From contig NZ_CP034170.1 in the NCBI RefSeq assembly GCF_003860405.1, positions 2,418,001 through 2,482,000 of the forward strand: a DNA stretch of 64,000 nt, given 5' to 3'. The DNA is from Nakamurella antarctica (GTDB lineage: Bacteria > Actinomycetota > Actinomycetes > Mycobacteriales > Nakamurellaceae). The position numbers and the translations under genes are program-made. A model generated the notes under the pieces. That model was given only the letters and a program-made list of their open reading frames with translations. It was not told the origin of the DNA and did not search any database. Of this stretch, positions 18,179 to 27,160 are shown in pieces. Positions within the stretch are counted from its first letter, which is position 1. Each line of letters starts with the position of its first letter.

Positions 18179-19834
18179 GTGACTCAGGCCGGTACAGCAG
18201 ATCCGCAAAACCCAGCAGACATGTCCTTCCCCGCGCGTTCACCCTCCCCCGCAGCGGCGCCCCACGGAACTGCGGCGAAACTGCAAGATCTCGCAGCACG
18301 TAACGAGGCCGCGATCCACGCCGGCGCCAAAGCCGCCGTCGAGCGCCAGCATGCCAAGGGCAAGAACACGGCTCGCGAGCGGCTCGCGATGCTTCTCGAC
18401 GAAGACTCCTTCGTCGAATTTGATGCCTTCGCCAGGCACCGCAACACCCACTTCGGTTCGGAGAAGAACCGGCCCTACGGCGACGGCGTCGTCACCGGCT
18501 ATGGGACGGTCAATGGGCGCGAGATCGCAGTCTTCTCCCAGGATGTCACGGTTTTCGGCGGTTCACTGGGTGAGGTCTACGGCGAAAAGATCTGCAAGGT
18601 GTTGGATTTCGCCCTCAAGACTGGCCGGCCCGTCGTCGGCATCAATGAGGGGGGTGGCGCCCGGATTCAGGAGGGCGTTGTCAGCCTCGGTCTCTATGCG
18701 GAAATCTTCAAGCGCAACGTGCACATGTCCGGAGTGGTGCCGCAAATCTCGCTCATCATGGGCGCCGCCGCCGGCGGCCACGTCTACTCCCCCGCACTCA
18801 CCGATTTTGTGGTGATGGTGGACCAAACCTCCCAGATGTTCATCACCGGACCGGACGTGGTGCGCGCCGTCACCGGCGAAGACGTCACTCTTGAGGATCT
18901 CGGAGGCGCCCGCACGCACAACACCCGGTCCGGGGTCTCCCACTATTTGGGCGCTGACGAGGCAGACGCGATTTCCTATGTGCAGGAACTCCTCTCCTAC
19001 CTTCCGAGCAACAACCTGTCGGCTCCCCCTGTGTTGGAGGGCTTTTCGGATCCGGGGATTCTTGAAATCACCGACCTAGATACCTCCCTTGACACGTTGA
19101 TCCCCGATTCAGCGAACGTGCCGTACGACATGCACACGGTGATCGAGGCGGTGCTGGACGAAAAAGAGTTCCTGGAGGTTCAGGAATTATTCGCCCCGAA
19201 CATGCTGATCGGTTTTGGCCGCATCGAGGGCAAACCCGTTGGCATCGTGGCGAATCAGCCACTGGCACTGGCCGGTACCCTGGATATCAACGCATCGGAG
19301 AAGGCTGCCAGGTTTGTCCGCACGTGCGACGCCTATAACGTCCCCGTCATTACTTTTGTGGACGTTCCGGGCTTCTTGCCGGGCACCGACCAGGAGTGGA
19401 ATGGCATTATCCGGCGCGGCGCCAAACTGCTGTACGCCTACGCAGAGGCCACCGTTCCCCTCATCACCGTCATCACCCGCAAGGCCTTCGGCGGCGCCTA
19501 TGACGTGATGGGGTCAAAGCACCTCGGCGCTGATATCAACCTCGCCTGGCCGACCGCCCAGATCGCCGTACTCGGCGCGCCGGGGGCCGTAAACATCCTC
19601 TATCGCAAGGAACTTGCTGCCGCAGCCGCTGAAGAAGTCGAGGCGTTGCGGGCGAAGTTCCAAGCAGACTACGAGGACACATTGCTCAACCCCTATATCG
19701 CGGCCGACCGCGGATACATCGACCAAGTCATCGCTCCCGCTGCCACTCGCATTCAGCTGGTGCGCGGATTGCGGGTACTTGCCGATAAACGAGAAACGCG
19801 GCCCACGCGCAAACACGGAAACATTCCGCTGTGA
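18179..19834 (+). CDS. accD5: Acyl/propionyl-CoA carboxylase beta subunit (AccD5-like)
   Basis: Carboxyltransferase subunit, probably for propionyl-CoA and other short acyl-CoAs. Motifs: [14 protein letters not shown] and [21 protein letters not shown] (acyl-CoA half), [20 protein letters not shown] and [20 protein letters not shown] (biotin half). 551 residues, standard length. The GTG start follows GAAGGG. The stop overlaps the start of the epsilon subunit (GTGA), so the operon accD5-accE5-maf-accA3 is tightly coupled. Order and neighbours match mycobacterial accD5. Confidence 0.95.
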   Translation: MTQAGTADPQNPADMSFPARSPSPAAAPHGTAAKLQDLAARNEAAIHAGAKAAVERQHAKGKNTARERLAMLLDEDSFVEFDAFARHRNTHFGSEKNRPYGDGVVTGYGTVNGREIAVFSQDVTVFGGSLGEVYGEKICKVLDFALKTGRPVVGINEGGGARIQEGVVSLGLYAEIFKRNVHMSGVVPQISLIMGAAAGGHVYSPALTDFVVMVDQTSQMFITGPDVVRAVTGEDVTLEDLGGARTHNTRSGVSHYLGADEADAISYVQELLSYLPSNNLSAPPVLEGFSDPGILEITDLDTSLDTLIPDSANVPYDMHTVIEAVLDEKEFLEVQELFAPNMLIGFGRIEGKPVGIVANQPLALAGTLDINASEKAARFVRTCDAYNVPVITFVDVPGFLPGTDQEWNGIIRRGAKLLYAYAEATVPLITVITRKAFGGAYDVMGSKHLGADINLAWPTAQIAVLGAPGAVNILYRKELAAAAAEEVEALRAKFQADYEDTLLNPYIAADRGYIDQVIAPAATRIQLVRGLRVLADKRETRPTRKHGNIPL

Positions 19835-20043
19835 CGCCGGATCGGGAACGGGCCGTTGGCAGCACCCGCGATCGGGACGATGAGGATGCGGCGGCGGTCA
19901 TCGCCGTCATAGCTGCGTTGGCGACCGGCAACAGCAAGACCAGCGAGTCCGCCCCGCGTTCTGCCTGGGGCAGCCCTGCGCATCGTCTGGGAGTCGTGGC
20001 GCCCGGTCAGCACGCTTGGTGGATGTCGGGGGTCGGCCGATGA
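19831..20043 (+). CDS. accE5: Acyl-CoA carboxylase epsilon subunit (AccE5-like)
   Basis: A 70-residue polypeptide with an acidic N-terminal helix ([18 protein letters not shown]) and the C-terminal signature [11 protein letters not shown] followed by WWMSGVGR, as in actinobacterial AccE/PccE proteins that stabilise the alpha-beta complex. It starts at a GTG overlapping the accD5 stop by four bases and its own stop overlaps the maf ATG. It is short and poorly conserved, so often missed, but the position and C-terminus are convincing. Confidence 0.88.
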   Translation: MTPDRERAVGSTRDRDDEDAAAVIAVIAALATGNSKTSESAPRSAWGSPAHRLGVVAPGQHAWWMSGVGR

Positions 20044-20708
20044 CGACGTTCATCCTTGCGTCAGCCTCCCCCGCACGCCAGGCGGTACTCACAGCGGCGG
20101 GAATCGATGCGCTGGTTCATGTTTCGGGTATCGACGAAGACGCCTTAGCCGCAGCCAACCCCACCGCCTTGCCCGCCGACCTCGTGGTCATCCTGGCGAG
20201 AGCGAAGGCGGAGTTCGTTGCTGGCGCGCTGCGCGAGCAGCATCCGGATGCTGTCGTGGTTGGGTGTGATTCGATGCTGCACCTCGACGATGAGCTGATC
20301 GGTAAGCCGCATGACGAAGCAACGGCGCGCCGTCGCTGGGCCCAGATGACCGGCCGCGCGGGTGATCTGCTGACCGGACATTTGGTGTTGCGGATCTCTG
20401 GCGGGGTCGTGACGTCAACTGCGTCGGGCACGTGCTCTACCTCGGTCCAGATTGGCGACCCCAGCGATGAGGAACTGGACGCCTATCTCGCCACAGGCGA
20501 ACCACTGGCAGTGGCCGGTGGTTTCACCCTCGACGGCTACGGTGGGTGGTTCGTCGATGGAGTGATCGGCGACCCGTCATCGGTGGTCGGCATATCCCTC
20601 CCCCTGACCCGCAGGCTGCTGCGCGAGGTCGACATTAGGGTCACTGACCTCTGGCGCACACGTCCCGGCGCCGAGGGCAACGGCCACCAAGGAGCAGTGA
20701 ACAAATGA
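20040..20708 (+). CDS. maf: Maf family nucleoside triphosphate pyrophosphatase
   Basis: Hydrolyses non-canonical or modified NTPs/dNTPs. It begins [19 protein letters not shown] (Maf SxSPRR-like loop, here SPARQ), then [18 protein letters not shown] (catalytic Asp), and [25 protein letters not shown]. 222 residues from the ATG at 20040, which overlaps the accE5 stop (ATGA). An upstream in-frame GTG would lie inside accE5. It ends overlapping accA3. Its place inside the carboxylase operon is the usual actinobacterial arrangement. Confidence 0.93.
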   Translation: MTTFILASASPARQAVLTAAGIDALVHVSGIDEDALAAANPTALPADLVVILARAKAEFVAGALREQHPDAVVVGCDSMLHLDDELIGKPHDEATARRRWAQMTGRAGDLLTGHLVLRISGGVVTSTASGTCSTSVQIGDPSDEELDAYLATGEPLAVAGGFTLDGYGGWFVDGVIGDPSSVVGISLPLTRRLLREVDIRVTDLWRTRPGAEGNGHQGAVNK

Positions 20709-22477
20709 CCAGTGCCATGCATACGGTTTTGATTGCCAACCGCGGTGAAATTGCGGTCCGCGTAGCCCGGGCGTGCGCCGACGCAGGCCTGAAATCCGTT
20801 GCGGTGTACGCGGATCCGGATCGCGACGCGGTCCATGTCCGCGCGGCGGACGAGGCATACGCGCTGCACGGCGAGACCTCGGCGCAGACGTACTTGGACG
20901 CAGGAAAGCTTCTGGATGTGGCGCGGCGAGCCGGCGCCAACGCGGTACACCCGGGGTACGGATTTCTGTCGGAAAACGCAGAGTTTGCCCAGGCGGTCAT
21001 CGACGCCGGGCTGATCTGGATCGGCCCGACACCACAGGCTATCCGCGACCTTGGCGATAAGGTGACTGCGCGTCATATCGCGATGCGAGCCGGTGCACCA
21101 TTGGTCCCAGGAACCAAAGACCCGGTATCCGGACCAGACGAAATTCTGGCGTTCGCAGCCGAATTTGGGCTTCCGGTTGCCATCAAGGCCGCATTTGGGG
21201 GTGGCGGTCGCGGGCTGAAAGTGGCGCGCACCATGGAGGAGATACCCGAACTATTTGACTCGGCAGTCCGCGAGGCCATCTCCGCCTTCGGCCGCGGCGA
21301 GTGCTTCGTCGAGCGATTCCTCGACTCGTCGCGTCACGTGGAAGCGCAGGTGCTCGCCGATACCCACGGTAACGTCATCGTTGTCGGCACCCGGGACTGC
21401 TCCCTGCAACGGCGTAACCAGAAGCTGGTGGAGGAAGCGCCGGCCCCGTTCCTCACCGACGAACAACGCGCCAGCATTCACGCCTCCGCCAAAGCGATTT
21501 GCCGCGAAGCCGGCTACCACGGCGCGGGGACCGTCGAGTTCCTCGTCGGGCGTGACGGGGCGATCAGCTTCCTGGAGGTCAATACGAGACTTCAGGTGGA
21601 GCACCCGGTTTCAGAAGAAACATCGGGCTTGGACCTGGTGCGTGAACAATTCCGCATCGCTGACGGCGAGGTTTTGCGTGTCGCGGATGACCCGATACCC
21701 CGGGGGCATTCCATCGAATTCCGGATCAACGGCGAAGACGCCGGCCGCGGCTTCTTGCCAGCCCCCGGGGTAGTGACGACGTTCCTGGCGCCCGCCGGAC
21801 CGGGGGTCCGGGTGGACTCCGGCGTCGAATCGGGCAGCGTCATCGGAGGTCAGTTCGACTCGTTGCTGGCGAAAGTAATCGTCACCGGCGCAACCCGAGA
21901 CGAGGCCATCGCCCGCTCCCGCAGGGCCCTGGCCGAGATGCGCGTCGAGGGGATGGCGACTGTGTTGCCATTCCATCGCGCTGTAGTCGCCGACCCCGAC
22001 TTCACCGCCCCAGACGGGGTTTTCAAGGTCCACACCCGCTGGATCGAAACCGAATTCAACAACCGGATCGAGCCCTTCAGCGCCGCTGGAAGCGCAGGTG
22101 ATGCCGGTGACGGCGGCGCGCGCCAGGTAATCGTGGCCGAGGTAAACGGTCGAAGGATCTCGGTTTCGCTCCCTGCCGGGTTGGTCGGGGGCGCAGCAGC
22201 CGGTTCCGGCACCGGGCCTGCCAAAGCCAAACGCACTGCGGGCTCCAGCAAGTCAGCCGTCAGCGGCGACGCCGTTCTGGCTCCGATGCAGGGCACCATC
22301 GTCAAGCTTGCGGTCAGCGAGGGCCAAGAAGTGGCGACGGGTGATCTAATCTGCGTGCTCGAGGCCATGAAGATGGAGAACCCGGTGACCGCGCATAAGG
22401 ACGGCGCTGTCACGAATTTGATCGCCGTGGTGGGCGCGGCAGTCGCCAACGGCGCCGTCATTGCTGAATTGAAGTAG
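20705..22477 (+). CDS. accA3: Acetyl/propionyl-CoA carboxylase alpha subunit (biotin carboxylase + BCCP, AccA3-like)
   Basis: Biotin carboxylase and biotin carrier on one chain. Domains: N-terminal BC ([18 protein letters not shown]), ATP-grasp ([15 protein letters not shown]), [23 protein letters not shown]-terminal domain to about 450, an Ala/Gly linker and a biotinyl domain with [11 protein letters not shown], biotinylated at Lys556 of 590. It is expected to serve the AccD5/AccE5 pair encoded upstream and probably the AccD2-like protein. It overlaps maf by four bases. Confidence 0.96.
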   Translation: MTSAMHTVLIANRGEIAVRVARACADAGLKSVAVYADPDRDAVHVRAADEAYALHGETSAQTYLDAGKLLDVARRAGANAVHPGYGFLSENAEFAQAVIDAGLIWIGPTPQAIRDLGDKVTARHIAMRAGAPLVPGTKDPVSGPDEILAFAAEFGLPVAIKAAFGGGGRGLKVARTMEEIPELFDSAVREAISAFGRGECFVERFLDSSRHVEAQVLADTHGNVIVVGTRDCSLQRRNQKLVEEAPAPFLTDEQRASIHASAKAICREAGYHGAGTVEFLVGRDGAISFLEVNTRLQVEHPVSEETSGLDLVREQFRIADGEVLRVADDPIPRGHSIEFRINGEDAGRGFLPAPGVVTTFLAPAGPGVRVDSGVESGSVIGGQFDSLLAKVIVTGATRDEAIARSRRALAEMRVEGMATVLPFHRAVVADPDFTAPDGVFKVHTRWIETEFNNRIEPFSAAGSAGDAGDGGARQVIVAEVNGRRISVSLPAGLVGGAAAGSGTGPAKAKRTAGSSKSAVSGDAVLAPMQGTIVKLAVSEGQEVATGDLICVLEAMKMENPVTAHKDGAVTNLIAVVGAAVANGAVIAELK

Positions 22478-22553
22478 GCGCACCTCCGTCACTCCTCTGC
22501 TGCCCTTGGCGCATACTCGAGCGACGGCCCGGCCGAATCGAAAGGACGTATCC

Positions 22554-23057
22554 ATGGCGCTACCTGGACCCGACCAATCTGAACCCGGCCCAGGTGAACC
22601 CGGCCCAGCTGAACCCCGGCAAGGGGGCGGAAAACTGCCCGCTGTCCGCATCGGGGACGTCGATCGTAATGCGGCGGTGACCGCGCTGAGCGAGCACCTG
22701 GGTCTCGGGCGGCTGAACCTCGAGGAATTTAACGAGAGGTCGACCGTGGTAGCCAATGCCCGCACCATGGACGAGGTGGACGCGGTGTTCGGCGACCTCC
22801 CCGAGCCCCGTCCGGTGGGCGCCGCACTGGCCCTCGCGGGCACTCCGGGCGTTGCCCTCGCGGGCCCTTCGGGCGTTGCAGGCAGTTCGCAGACGCTCTC
22901 CCCGGTGGCGGGTCCGAATAAAACACTCATAGCGTTGATCGCTGCAATGCCGTTTCTGGCGCTTGGCCTGTTTTTCATCACCGGGCTCTGGTACTTCTTT
23001 TTGCTGGTCCCGTTGAGCGGGGCCGTATTGGGGCCATTCATCAACAAGGGGAGATAG
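22554..23057 (+). CDS. DUF1707 (SHOCT-like) membrane protein
   Basis: 167 residues from the ATG at 22554, preceded by GAAAGGA. A Pro/Gly-rich N-terminus with PGPGEPGPAEP-like repeats leads to a DUF1707 domain (RIGDVDRNAAVTALSEHLG, then GRLNLEEFNERSTVVANA, then TMDEVDAVFGDLP). An Ala/Gly linker with two GVALAG-like repeats follows, then two close membrane helices (LIALIAAMPFLALGLFFI and LWYFFLLVPLSGAVLG). Family members are of unknown function. It is followed by repeat arrays and a convergent gene. Confidence 0.82.
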   Translation: MALPGPDQSEPGPGEPGPAEPRQGGGKLPAVRIGDVDRNAAVTALSEHLGLGRLNLEEFNERSTVVANARTMDEVDAVFGDLPEPRPVGAALALAGTPGVALAGPSGVAGSSQTLSPVAGPNKTLIALIAAMPFLALGLFFITGLWYFFLLVPLSGAVLGPFINKGR

Positions 23058-23078
23058 GCCGTGCGCGGCCCGCCGAGC

Positions 23079-23274
23079 GCTCGCGCTTGGGTCCCGCCCC
23101 GCGCTCGGGCTTGGGTCCCGCCCCGCGCTCGGGTTTCGGTTAGGCCCCATGCTCGGGTTTCGGTTGGGCCCCATGCTCGCGCGATCGGTTTAGGCCCCAC
23201 GCTCGGGTTTCGGTTGGGCCCCACCCTCGGGTTTCGGTTGGGCCCCACGCTCGCGCGATCGGTTTAGTTTGGTG
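23079..23274. repeat. 24-bp intergenic tandem repeat array
   Basis: About seven degenerate copies of a 24-base unit (type: GCTCGGGTTTCGGTTGGGCC plus CCAC), at 23079, 23103, 23127, 23151, a 26-base variant at 23175, then 23201 and 23225, and a partial copy at 23249. The 26-base variant and the last copy carry CGCGATCGGTTTAG in place of the centre. It starts 21 bases after the DUF1707 stop and contains no plausible gene. Confidence 0.85.
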
Positions 23275-23312
23275 CGATCGCAATAGGAGTCGCACGGACC
23301 TAAACCGATCGC
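23255..23312. terminator. Perfect 13-bp inverted repeat between the two arrays (possible terminator or attachment-like site)
   Basis: GCGATCGGTTTAG at 23255-23267 and CTAAACCGATCGC at 23300-23312 are exact reverse complements with a 32-base loop that itself contains the palindrome GCGATCGC (23275-23282). There is no T-run, so termination is only one possibility. Confidence 0.4.
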
Positions 23313-23423
23313 ACGAACAGACCGCACCACCCGACCGCACCAACCGACCGCACGAACAGACCTCACCAACAGACCGCACCAACAGACCGCACGAACAGAC
23401 CGCGCCAACCGACCGCGCCGAGG
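23307..23423. repeat. 13-bp intergenic tandem repeat array
   Basis: Nine head-to-tail copies of a 13-base unit of the type GACCGCACCAACA / GACCGCACGAACA, beginning at 23307 (first copy degenerate, GATCGCACGAACA) and exactly in phase from 23320 to 23423. It lies in the gap between a convergent gene pair and codes for nothing plausible. Confidence 0.85.
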
Positions 23424-23465
23424 CACCACTAGATGCGGCGGCGAGCCGACGGCGACAATCCGAAG

Positions 23466-23936
23466 CTAGGTTGCTGCGTGGAAGCTGACCCAGCAATACA
23501 AGCGTTCGCCGCGTGCCCGCGCGCGCCTGGCCAGCCCCACCAGCTGATGCAAGAACGTCTCGAGATACGCGGCTTCGACGGCGCCGCCGAACTCTTCGGA
23601 TGTCGCCCATTCCGCAGCGACACCGGCGAGGGAATCGTCTTTACTGTCGGCAAGGACAGCCTGCAGCGCGTCGGTGATCGTTACAACCATCGCTTCGGAC
23701 TCGACGCTGGTCTGCAGGGTGTCACCTGCCCGCGGGATGTCAAGGATCTCGTCAAACTCAACGCCCGTCAAAAGCTCTTGAAGTTCTAAGAGCTGAATGG
23801 AGGGCTCGACACCTGACACGGAAACAGTGTCCCATTGCGCTGTCCCGTTGGGGTTTGCCGGAGCCGCCACCGGACCGTAGTCGACCATGGAAACGGCGAG
23901 ATCGTCGCTGGGCGCTGAGAAATAGTCAAAGTGCAT
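23466..23936 (-). CDS. Conserved hypothetical protein
   Basis: 156 residues, acidic, no signal peptide or membrane helix. N-terminus MHFDYFSAPSDDLAVSMV, centre SIQLLELQELLTG followed by EFDEILD, and a C-terminal helix LHQLVGLARRARARGERLYC followed by a Trp. I recall unassigned actinobacterial proteins with this general layout, including the terminal Arg-rich helix and LYCW, but cannot name a family or function. Codon use matches the neighbours. Convergent with the DUF1707 gene, same strand as lpdA downstream of it. Confidence 0.65.
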   Translation of the reverse strand: MHFDYFSAPSDDLAVSMVDYGPVAAPANPNGTAQWDTVSVSGVEPSIQLLELQELLTGVEFDEILDIPRAGDTLQTSVESEAMVVTITDALQAVLADSKDDSLAGVAAEWATSEEFGGAVEAAYLETFLHQLVGLARRARARGERLYCWVSFHAAT

Positions 23937-24008
23937 CCCCTGAAGCTAGGGCACGGCCGCACGGGCTACCAGCTTGGGGCCCCACCGTGGCCCCACGTCA
24001 CACTGATT

Positions 24009-25412
24009 TCAGCCAAGATCCCCGTCAAAATGCATCAGCTGACGGCCCAGCTCGGTGATCGAACCGGTCAGCGATGGGTAAACGCTGAAGGTGTAGGCCA
24101 GATTTTTTGCCGTTAAGCGGTTCTGAACGGCCAGCGCCATGGGCAGGATCAGCTCACTTGCCTCCGGTCCTACCACCACCCCGCCGACGACGATGCCGGT
24201 GGCCGGGCGAACGAAGATTTTGACGAAACCGTAGCGCAGGCCCAACATTTTTGCCCGAGGGTTGGTGGCCAGCGGCAGCATCAGCACGCGGCACGGCACC
24301 AGGCCCGCGTCGGCTTCCGCCTGCGAGATGCCAACCGTGGCGATCTCGGGATGAGTAAACACGTTGGCGGACACCGTCTTCAGCCGCAGCGGTGGCACCC
24401 CGTCGCCAAGGAAATGCCACATTGCAATACGCCCCTGCATGGCCGCAACCGAGGCGAGCATCAACACGCCGGTGCAGTCGCCCGCGGCATAAATACCTGC
24501 GACAGACGTGCGCGATACCCGGTCTACGGGAATGAAACCGCCTGGGCCAGTGACGATCCCGACTTTCTCCAGGCCAAGATCGACGGTGTTGGGAACCGAC
24601 CCGACCGTCATCAAACAATGCGACCCGACGATTTTGCGGCCATCGGCGAGCGTCACCCGCACCTGGTCACCCTCCCGCTCCACGAGGTCGGCGCGCGCAT
24701 GTTTCACCAGCGTCACGCCGCGATTATCAAACACCTCTTCGATGACGGCCGCCGCGTCCGCATCTTCGTGCGGCAGCACCCGGTCTCGGCTGGACACCAA
24801 GGTGACTCGCACCCCGAGTTCCGTGTAGGCGGAGGCGAACTCGGCACCCGTAACACCCGAGCCCACGATGATGAGGTGCTCCGGCAGCTCACTGAGCGAG
24901 TAGACCTGGCGCCACGTCAGGATCCGTTCGCCATCCGGGATCGCCGTCGGAAGGACCCGGGGGCTCGCGCCCGTAGCAATCAAAACGGCTTCGGCTTGCA
25001 AGTTGATGATGCTGCCATCGAGGGCTGTTACTTCCACATTATGGAGCGCCAGACCCGTTGACTCATCAACAAAACGAGCGTGCCCAGACAACATCGTGAC
25101 GCCAGCGGCGAGGAGCCCGCTACGTATGTCGTTGGACTGCGCCATCGCTAACGCCGACACCCTAGCGTGGACGCGTGCGATATCGACATCCACTTCGTTG
25201 ATTGATACCTGGATACCCAGTTGATCGGCCTCGCGGACAGCGGTGCGCCCGCCCGCCGAGGCTATAAAGGTTTTGGAGGGGACGCAGTCGTAGAGGACGC
25301 AATTGCCGCCGGCCCCGTCGGTTTCCACCAACGTCACTTCGGCTCCGTACTGCGCAGCGACCAGTGCCGCTTCGTAGCCTGCTGGCCCTGCGCCAATGAT
25401 GACGATCCGCAT
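24009..25412 (-). CDS. lpdA: NAD(P)H-quinone dehydrogenase, LpdA (Rv3303c) type
   Basis: A flavoprotein disulfide reductase-family enzyme: FAD loop IIGAGPAGYEAALVA, NAD(P)-binding VGSGVTGAEFASAYTELG, second FAD motif GIYAAGDCTG, dimerisation domain to the C-terminus. 467 residues. The active-site segment is GGNCVLYDCVPSKTF, with Cys38 and Cys43 in normal CxxxxC spacing. The C-terminal His-Glu pair of true lipoamide dehydrogenases is missing (the equivalent reads VYPSLTGSITE), so a quinone reductase role is more likely. Position next to the gamma-glutamylcyclotransferase gene matches Rv3303c/Rv3304. Confidence 0.88.
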   Translation of the reverse strand: MRIVIIGAGPAGYEAALVAAQYGAEVTLVETDGAGGNCVLYDCVPSKTFIASAGGRTAVREADQLGIQVSINEVDVDIARVHARVSALAMAQSNDIRSGLLAAGVTMLSGHARFVDESTGLALHNVEVTALDGSIINLQAEAVLIATGASPRVLPTAIPDGERILTWRQVYSLSELPEHLIIVGSGVTGAEFASAYTELGVRVTLVSSRDRVLPHEDADAAAVIEEVFDNRGVTLVKHARADLVEREGDQVRVTLADGRKIVGSHCLMTVGSVPNTVDLGLEKVGIVTGPGGFIPVDRVSRTSVAGIYAAGDCTGVLMLASVAAMQGRIAMWHFLGDGVPPLRLKTVSANVFTHPEIATVGISQAEADAGLVPCRVLMLPLATNPRAKMLGLRYGFVKIFVRPATGIVVGGVVVGPEASELILPMALAVQNRLTAKNLAYTFSVYPSLTGSITELGRQLMHFDGDLG

Positions 25413-25564
25413 TGTTTTTTTCGCTCCCTACGTTGAAATGCCGTGCCTGTTGCCGGGTCAGGGCAGCAATGCCTGTTTCAACTCCGGCTCGACGCTGTGG
25501 TGCGCCCGCAGCCCGTCAACCGTATCCCGTGCCAGCAGGCCCGCCCACGCACGGGATAACCCAC

Positions 25565-25570
25565 TAAGCT
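25565..25570 (+). promoter_or_regulatory. -10 box (TAAGCT) for a leaderless gamma-glutamylcyclotransferase mRNA
   Basis: TAAGCT lies eight bases before the ATG at 25579. No ribosome binding site is visible between them. Confidence 0.4.
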
Positions 25571-25578
25571 CACAGCCT

Positions 25579-26031
25579 ATGGCGCTTTACGCCGCTTACG
25601 GCTCGAATATGGACCCCGCCCAGATGCTTCAGCGATGCCCGTCATCGCCCATGGCCGGGGCTGGTTACCTACCCGGTTGGCGTTTGACGTTCGGCGGCGA
25701 GGACCTCGGGTGGGAGGGCTCGCTCACCACCATCGTCGAGGACGCCACTGCCTCCGTCTTTGTGGTGCTTTACGACATGGCCGAGGCTGATGAGAAAAAT
25801 TTGGACTCGTGGGAAGGCGCTGATCTAGGCGTCTACGAGAAGATTCGGTTGCGGGTCCGGACGCTCAACGGCGACCAGCTGGCGTGGCTGTACGTCCTTG
25901 TCGCCTACGAGGGCGGGCTGCCATCGGCGCGCTACCTCGGCGTCATCGCCGATGCGGCAGAAGCTGCCGGGGCGCCTAGCGATTACGTCACCGAATTGCG
26001 GCATCGTCCGTGCCGGTCCAACGGCACCTGA
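25579..26031 (+). CDS. Gamma-glutamylcyclotransferase-like protein
   Basis: 150 residues starting ALYAAYGSNMDPAQMLQRCP, the phosphate-loop YGSN signature of the GGCT/AIG2 fold, with the acid residue region VLYDMAEADEKNLDSWEG and C-terminal RLRVRTLNGDQLAWLYV. Such enzymes release 5-oxoproline from gamma-glutamyl amines or dipeptides. The ATG at 25579 was chosen because YGSN normally lies within ten residues of the start. Position matches Rv3304. Divergent from lpdA. Confidence 0.85.
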   Translation: MALYAAYGSNMDPAQMLQRCPSSPMAGAGYLPGWRLTFGGEDLGWEGSLTTIVEDATASVFVVLYDMAEADEKNLDSWEGADLGVYEKIRLRVRTLNGDQLAWLYVLVAYEGGLPSARYLGVIADAAEAAGAPSDYVTELRHRPCRSNGT

Positions 26032-26104
26032 GCAATCGAAATCTCTCGCTCCACGCCCACGAGAAGCCACCTCCGAAGCTCCACGAAAAAAAGGAATTGC
26101 AGAG

Positions 26105-26962
26105 ATGACCTGCGAGCCATGGCTGAATGCGGATGGTTCCACCACCACGTTTTTTGATTCTCTGAAAAATAGATATTTTGCGGTATCTACGCTTGAAAAT
26201 CCTGAACGGTACGTCAGCGTCAGGCTGGATGGCGTTCAAGAAGTGCAACCCTATTTTTCCAAAAAGATATCCTTGCCGTGGAAATGGGAATGCGAGCTGC
26301 GTTTTTACAAACGCGTTAATACTGAACCTCCCGAGTTTGAACAAGAAGAAATTCTCAAACTTGCGCTCACCCCAGAAATCTATAATAACCTCGAAAAAGG
26401 GAGGGTGAGAGTTCTAGCAGACGGGAAGGTCTTGACGTTGATACCAGTGCCCGACGATCAGGAATTCTGGGTCTTTCAGAACGTCATTACCTCCCGCGGT
26501 GATCAATATTCGCGCCGGATGAGGGCAGCCCGATCTGATTTTGACGCTCGGCAGATACTGCTATCTCAGCTCCAAAACGATGTGGGCGCAGTGACTTACG
26601 ATAACAAATTTGATGCGCACGCGGGGTGTGGCTTCGTCACTTTCGACTGCTCTGGGTGCGAAGGGTTTATCGAATTCGCGATGTTTAGTCTTGATGATGA
26701 TGTTTACGCCAGATTAGTTTTTGGGTCGACTTACTATATTGAAGGCCTGACAATTCACGAGGCATTACAGATACTGGAGCTTCTAAAGAAAAAGAACTTT
26801 ACGATCAAAGTCAACCGACTTGGACCTCTCAAGTTCATCAAACTCGAATTTGAAATTCTGGGTGCGGATTCTCAAGGCTTCAAGGCTGGGCGCGAGAGGG
26901 TGAAAGTTTCACGTTTTGCTTGGTGTGCTCTTGAAGCATGGGAGTCGGCTGTATATAATTAA
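26105..26962 (+). CDS. Low-GC orphan hypothetical protein
   Basis: 285 residues, start ATG preceded by AAAGGAA at good spacing. I do not recognise it. No signal peptide and no membrane helix; mixed alpha/beta composition with many aromatic and charged residues, one CxxC (FDCSGCEGF), and a C-terminal Lys-rich stretch ELLKKKNFTIKVNRLG. Two 60-base lines inside it count to about 42% GC, well below the flanks. It uses AT-rich codons avoided elsewhere in the window. It sits between two genes adjacent in the mycobacterial order, so it looks horizontally acquired. Function unknown; a solitary island defence or toxin-type gene is possible but unsupported. Confidence 0.75.
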   Translation: MTCEPWLNADGSTTTFFDSLKNRYFAVSTLENPERYVSVRLDGVQEVQPYFSKKISLPWKWECELRFYKRVNTEPPEFEQEEILKLALTPEIYNNLEKGRVRVLADGKVLTLIPVPDDQEFWVFQNVITSRGDQYSRRMRAARSDFDARQILLSQLQNDVGAVTYDNKFDAHAGCGFVTFDCSGCEGFIEFAMFSLDDDVYARLVFGSTYYIEGLTIHEALQILELLKKKNFTIKVNRLGPLKFIKLEFEILGADSQGFKAGRERVKVSRFAWCALEAWESAVYN

Positions 26963-27160
26963 GTGGACGAATAGCACTGAGCCTTCGCTCGTCACGTCTG
27001 TGCGGGTCACCGAGGAAGCAATTGGTGAAGCGACTCTGGTGATCAATGCTCTCCATCACGGGATATCTCTGCCGGTCCAGAAGCGCTGAGGGAACCTGGT
27101 CCATGCAATGTGCCTGGGGTCTCAACGTGGTGGGTGCACGCGTGCGCGACACAGTCGCTA

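Noticed and set aside
17904-18182. A 92-residue plus-strand frame with a hydrophobic C-terminus between birA and accD5
   Set aside because: Starts inside birA, has no ribosome site and no recognisable family; the gap is better read as a divergent promoter region.
22346-23248. A 300-residue minus-strand open frame covering the accA3 end, the DUF1707 gene and the 24-bp array
   Set aside because: Its apparent repeats (GPNRNP, ARGGTQAR) come only from translating the tandem array; the rest is the shadow of two real genes.
23307-23423. CRISPR array
   Set aside because: Units are 13 bases, directly adjacent with no unique spacers, and no cas genes are present.
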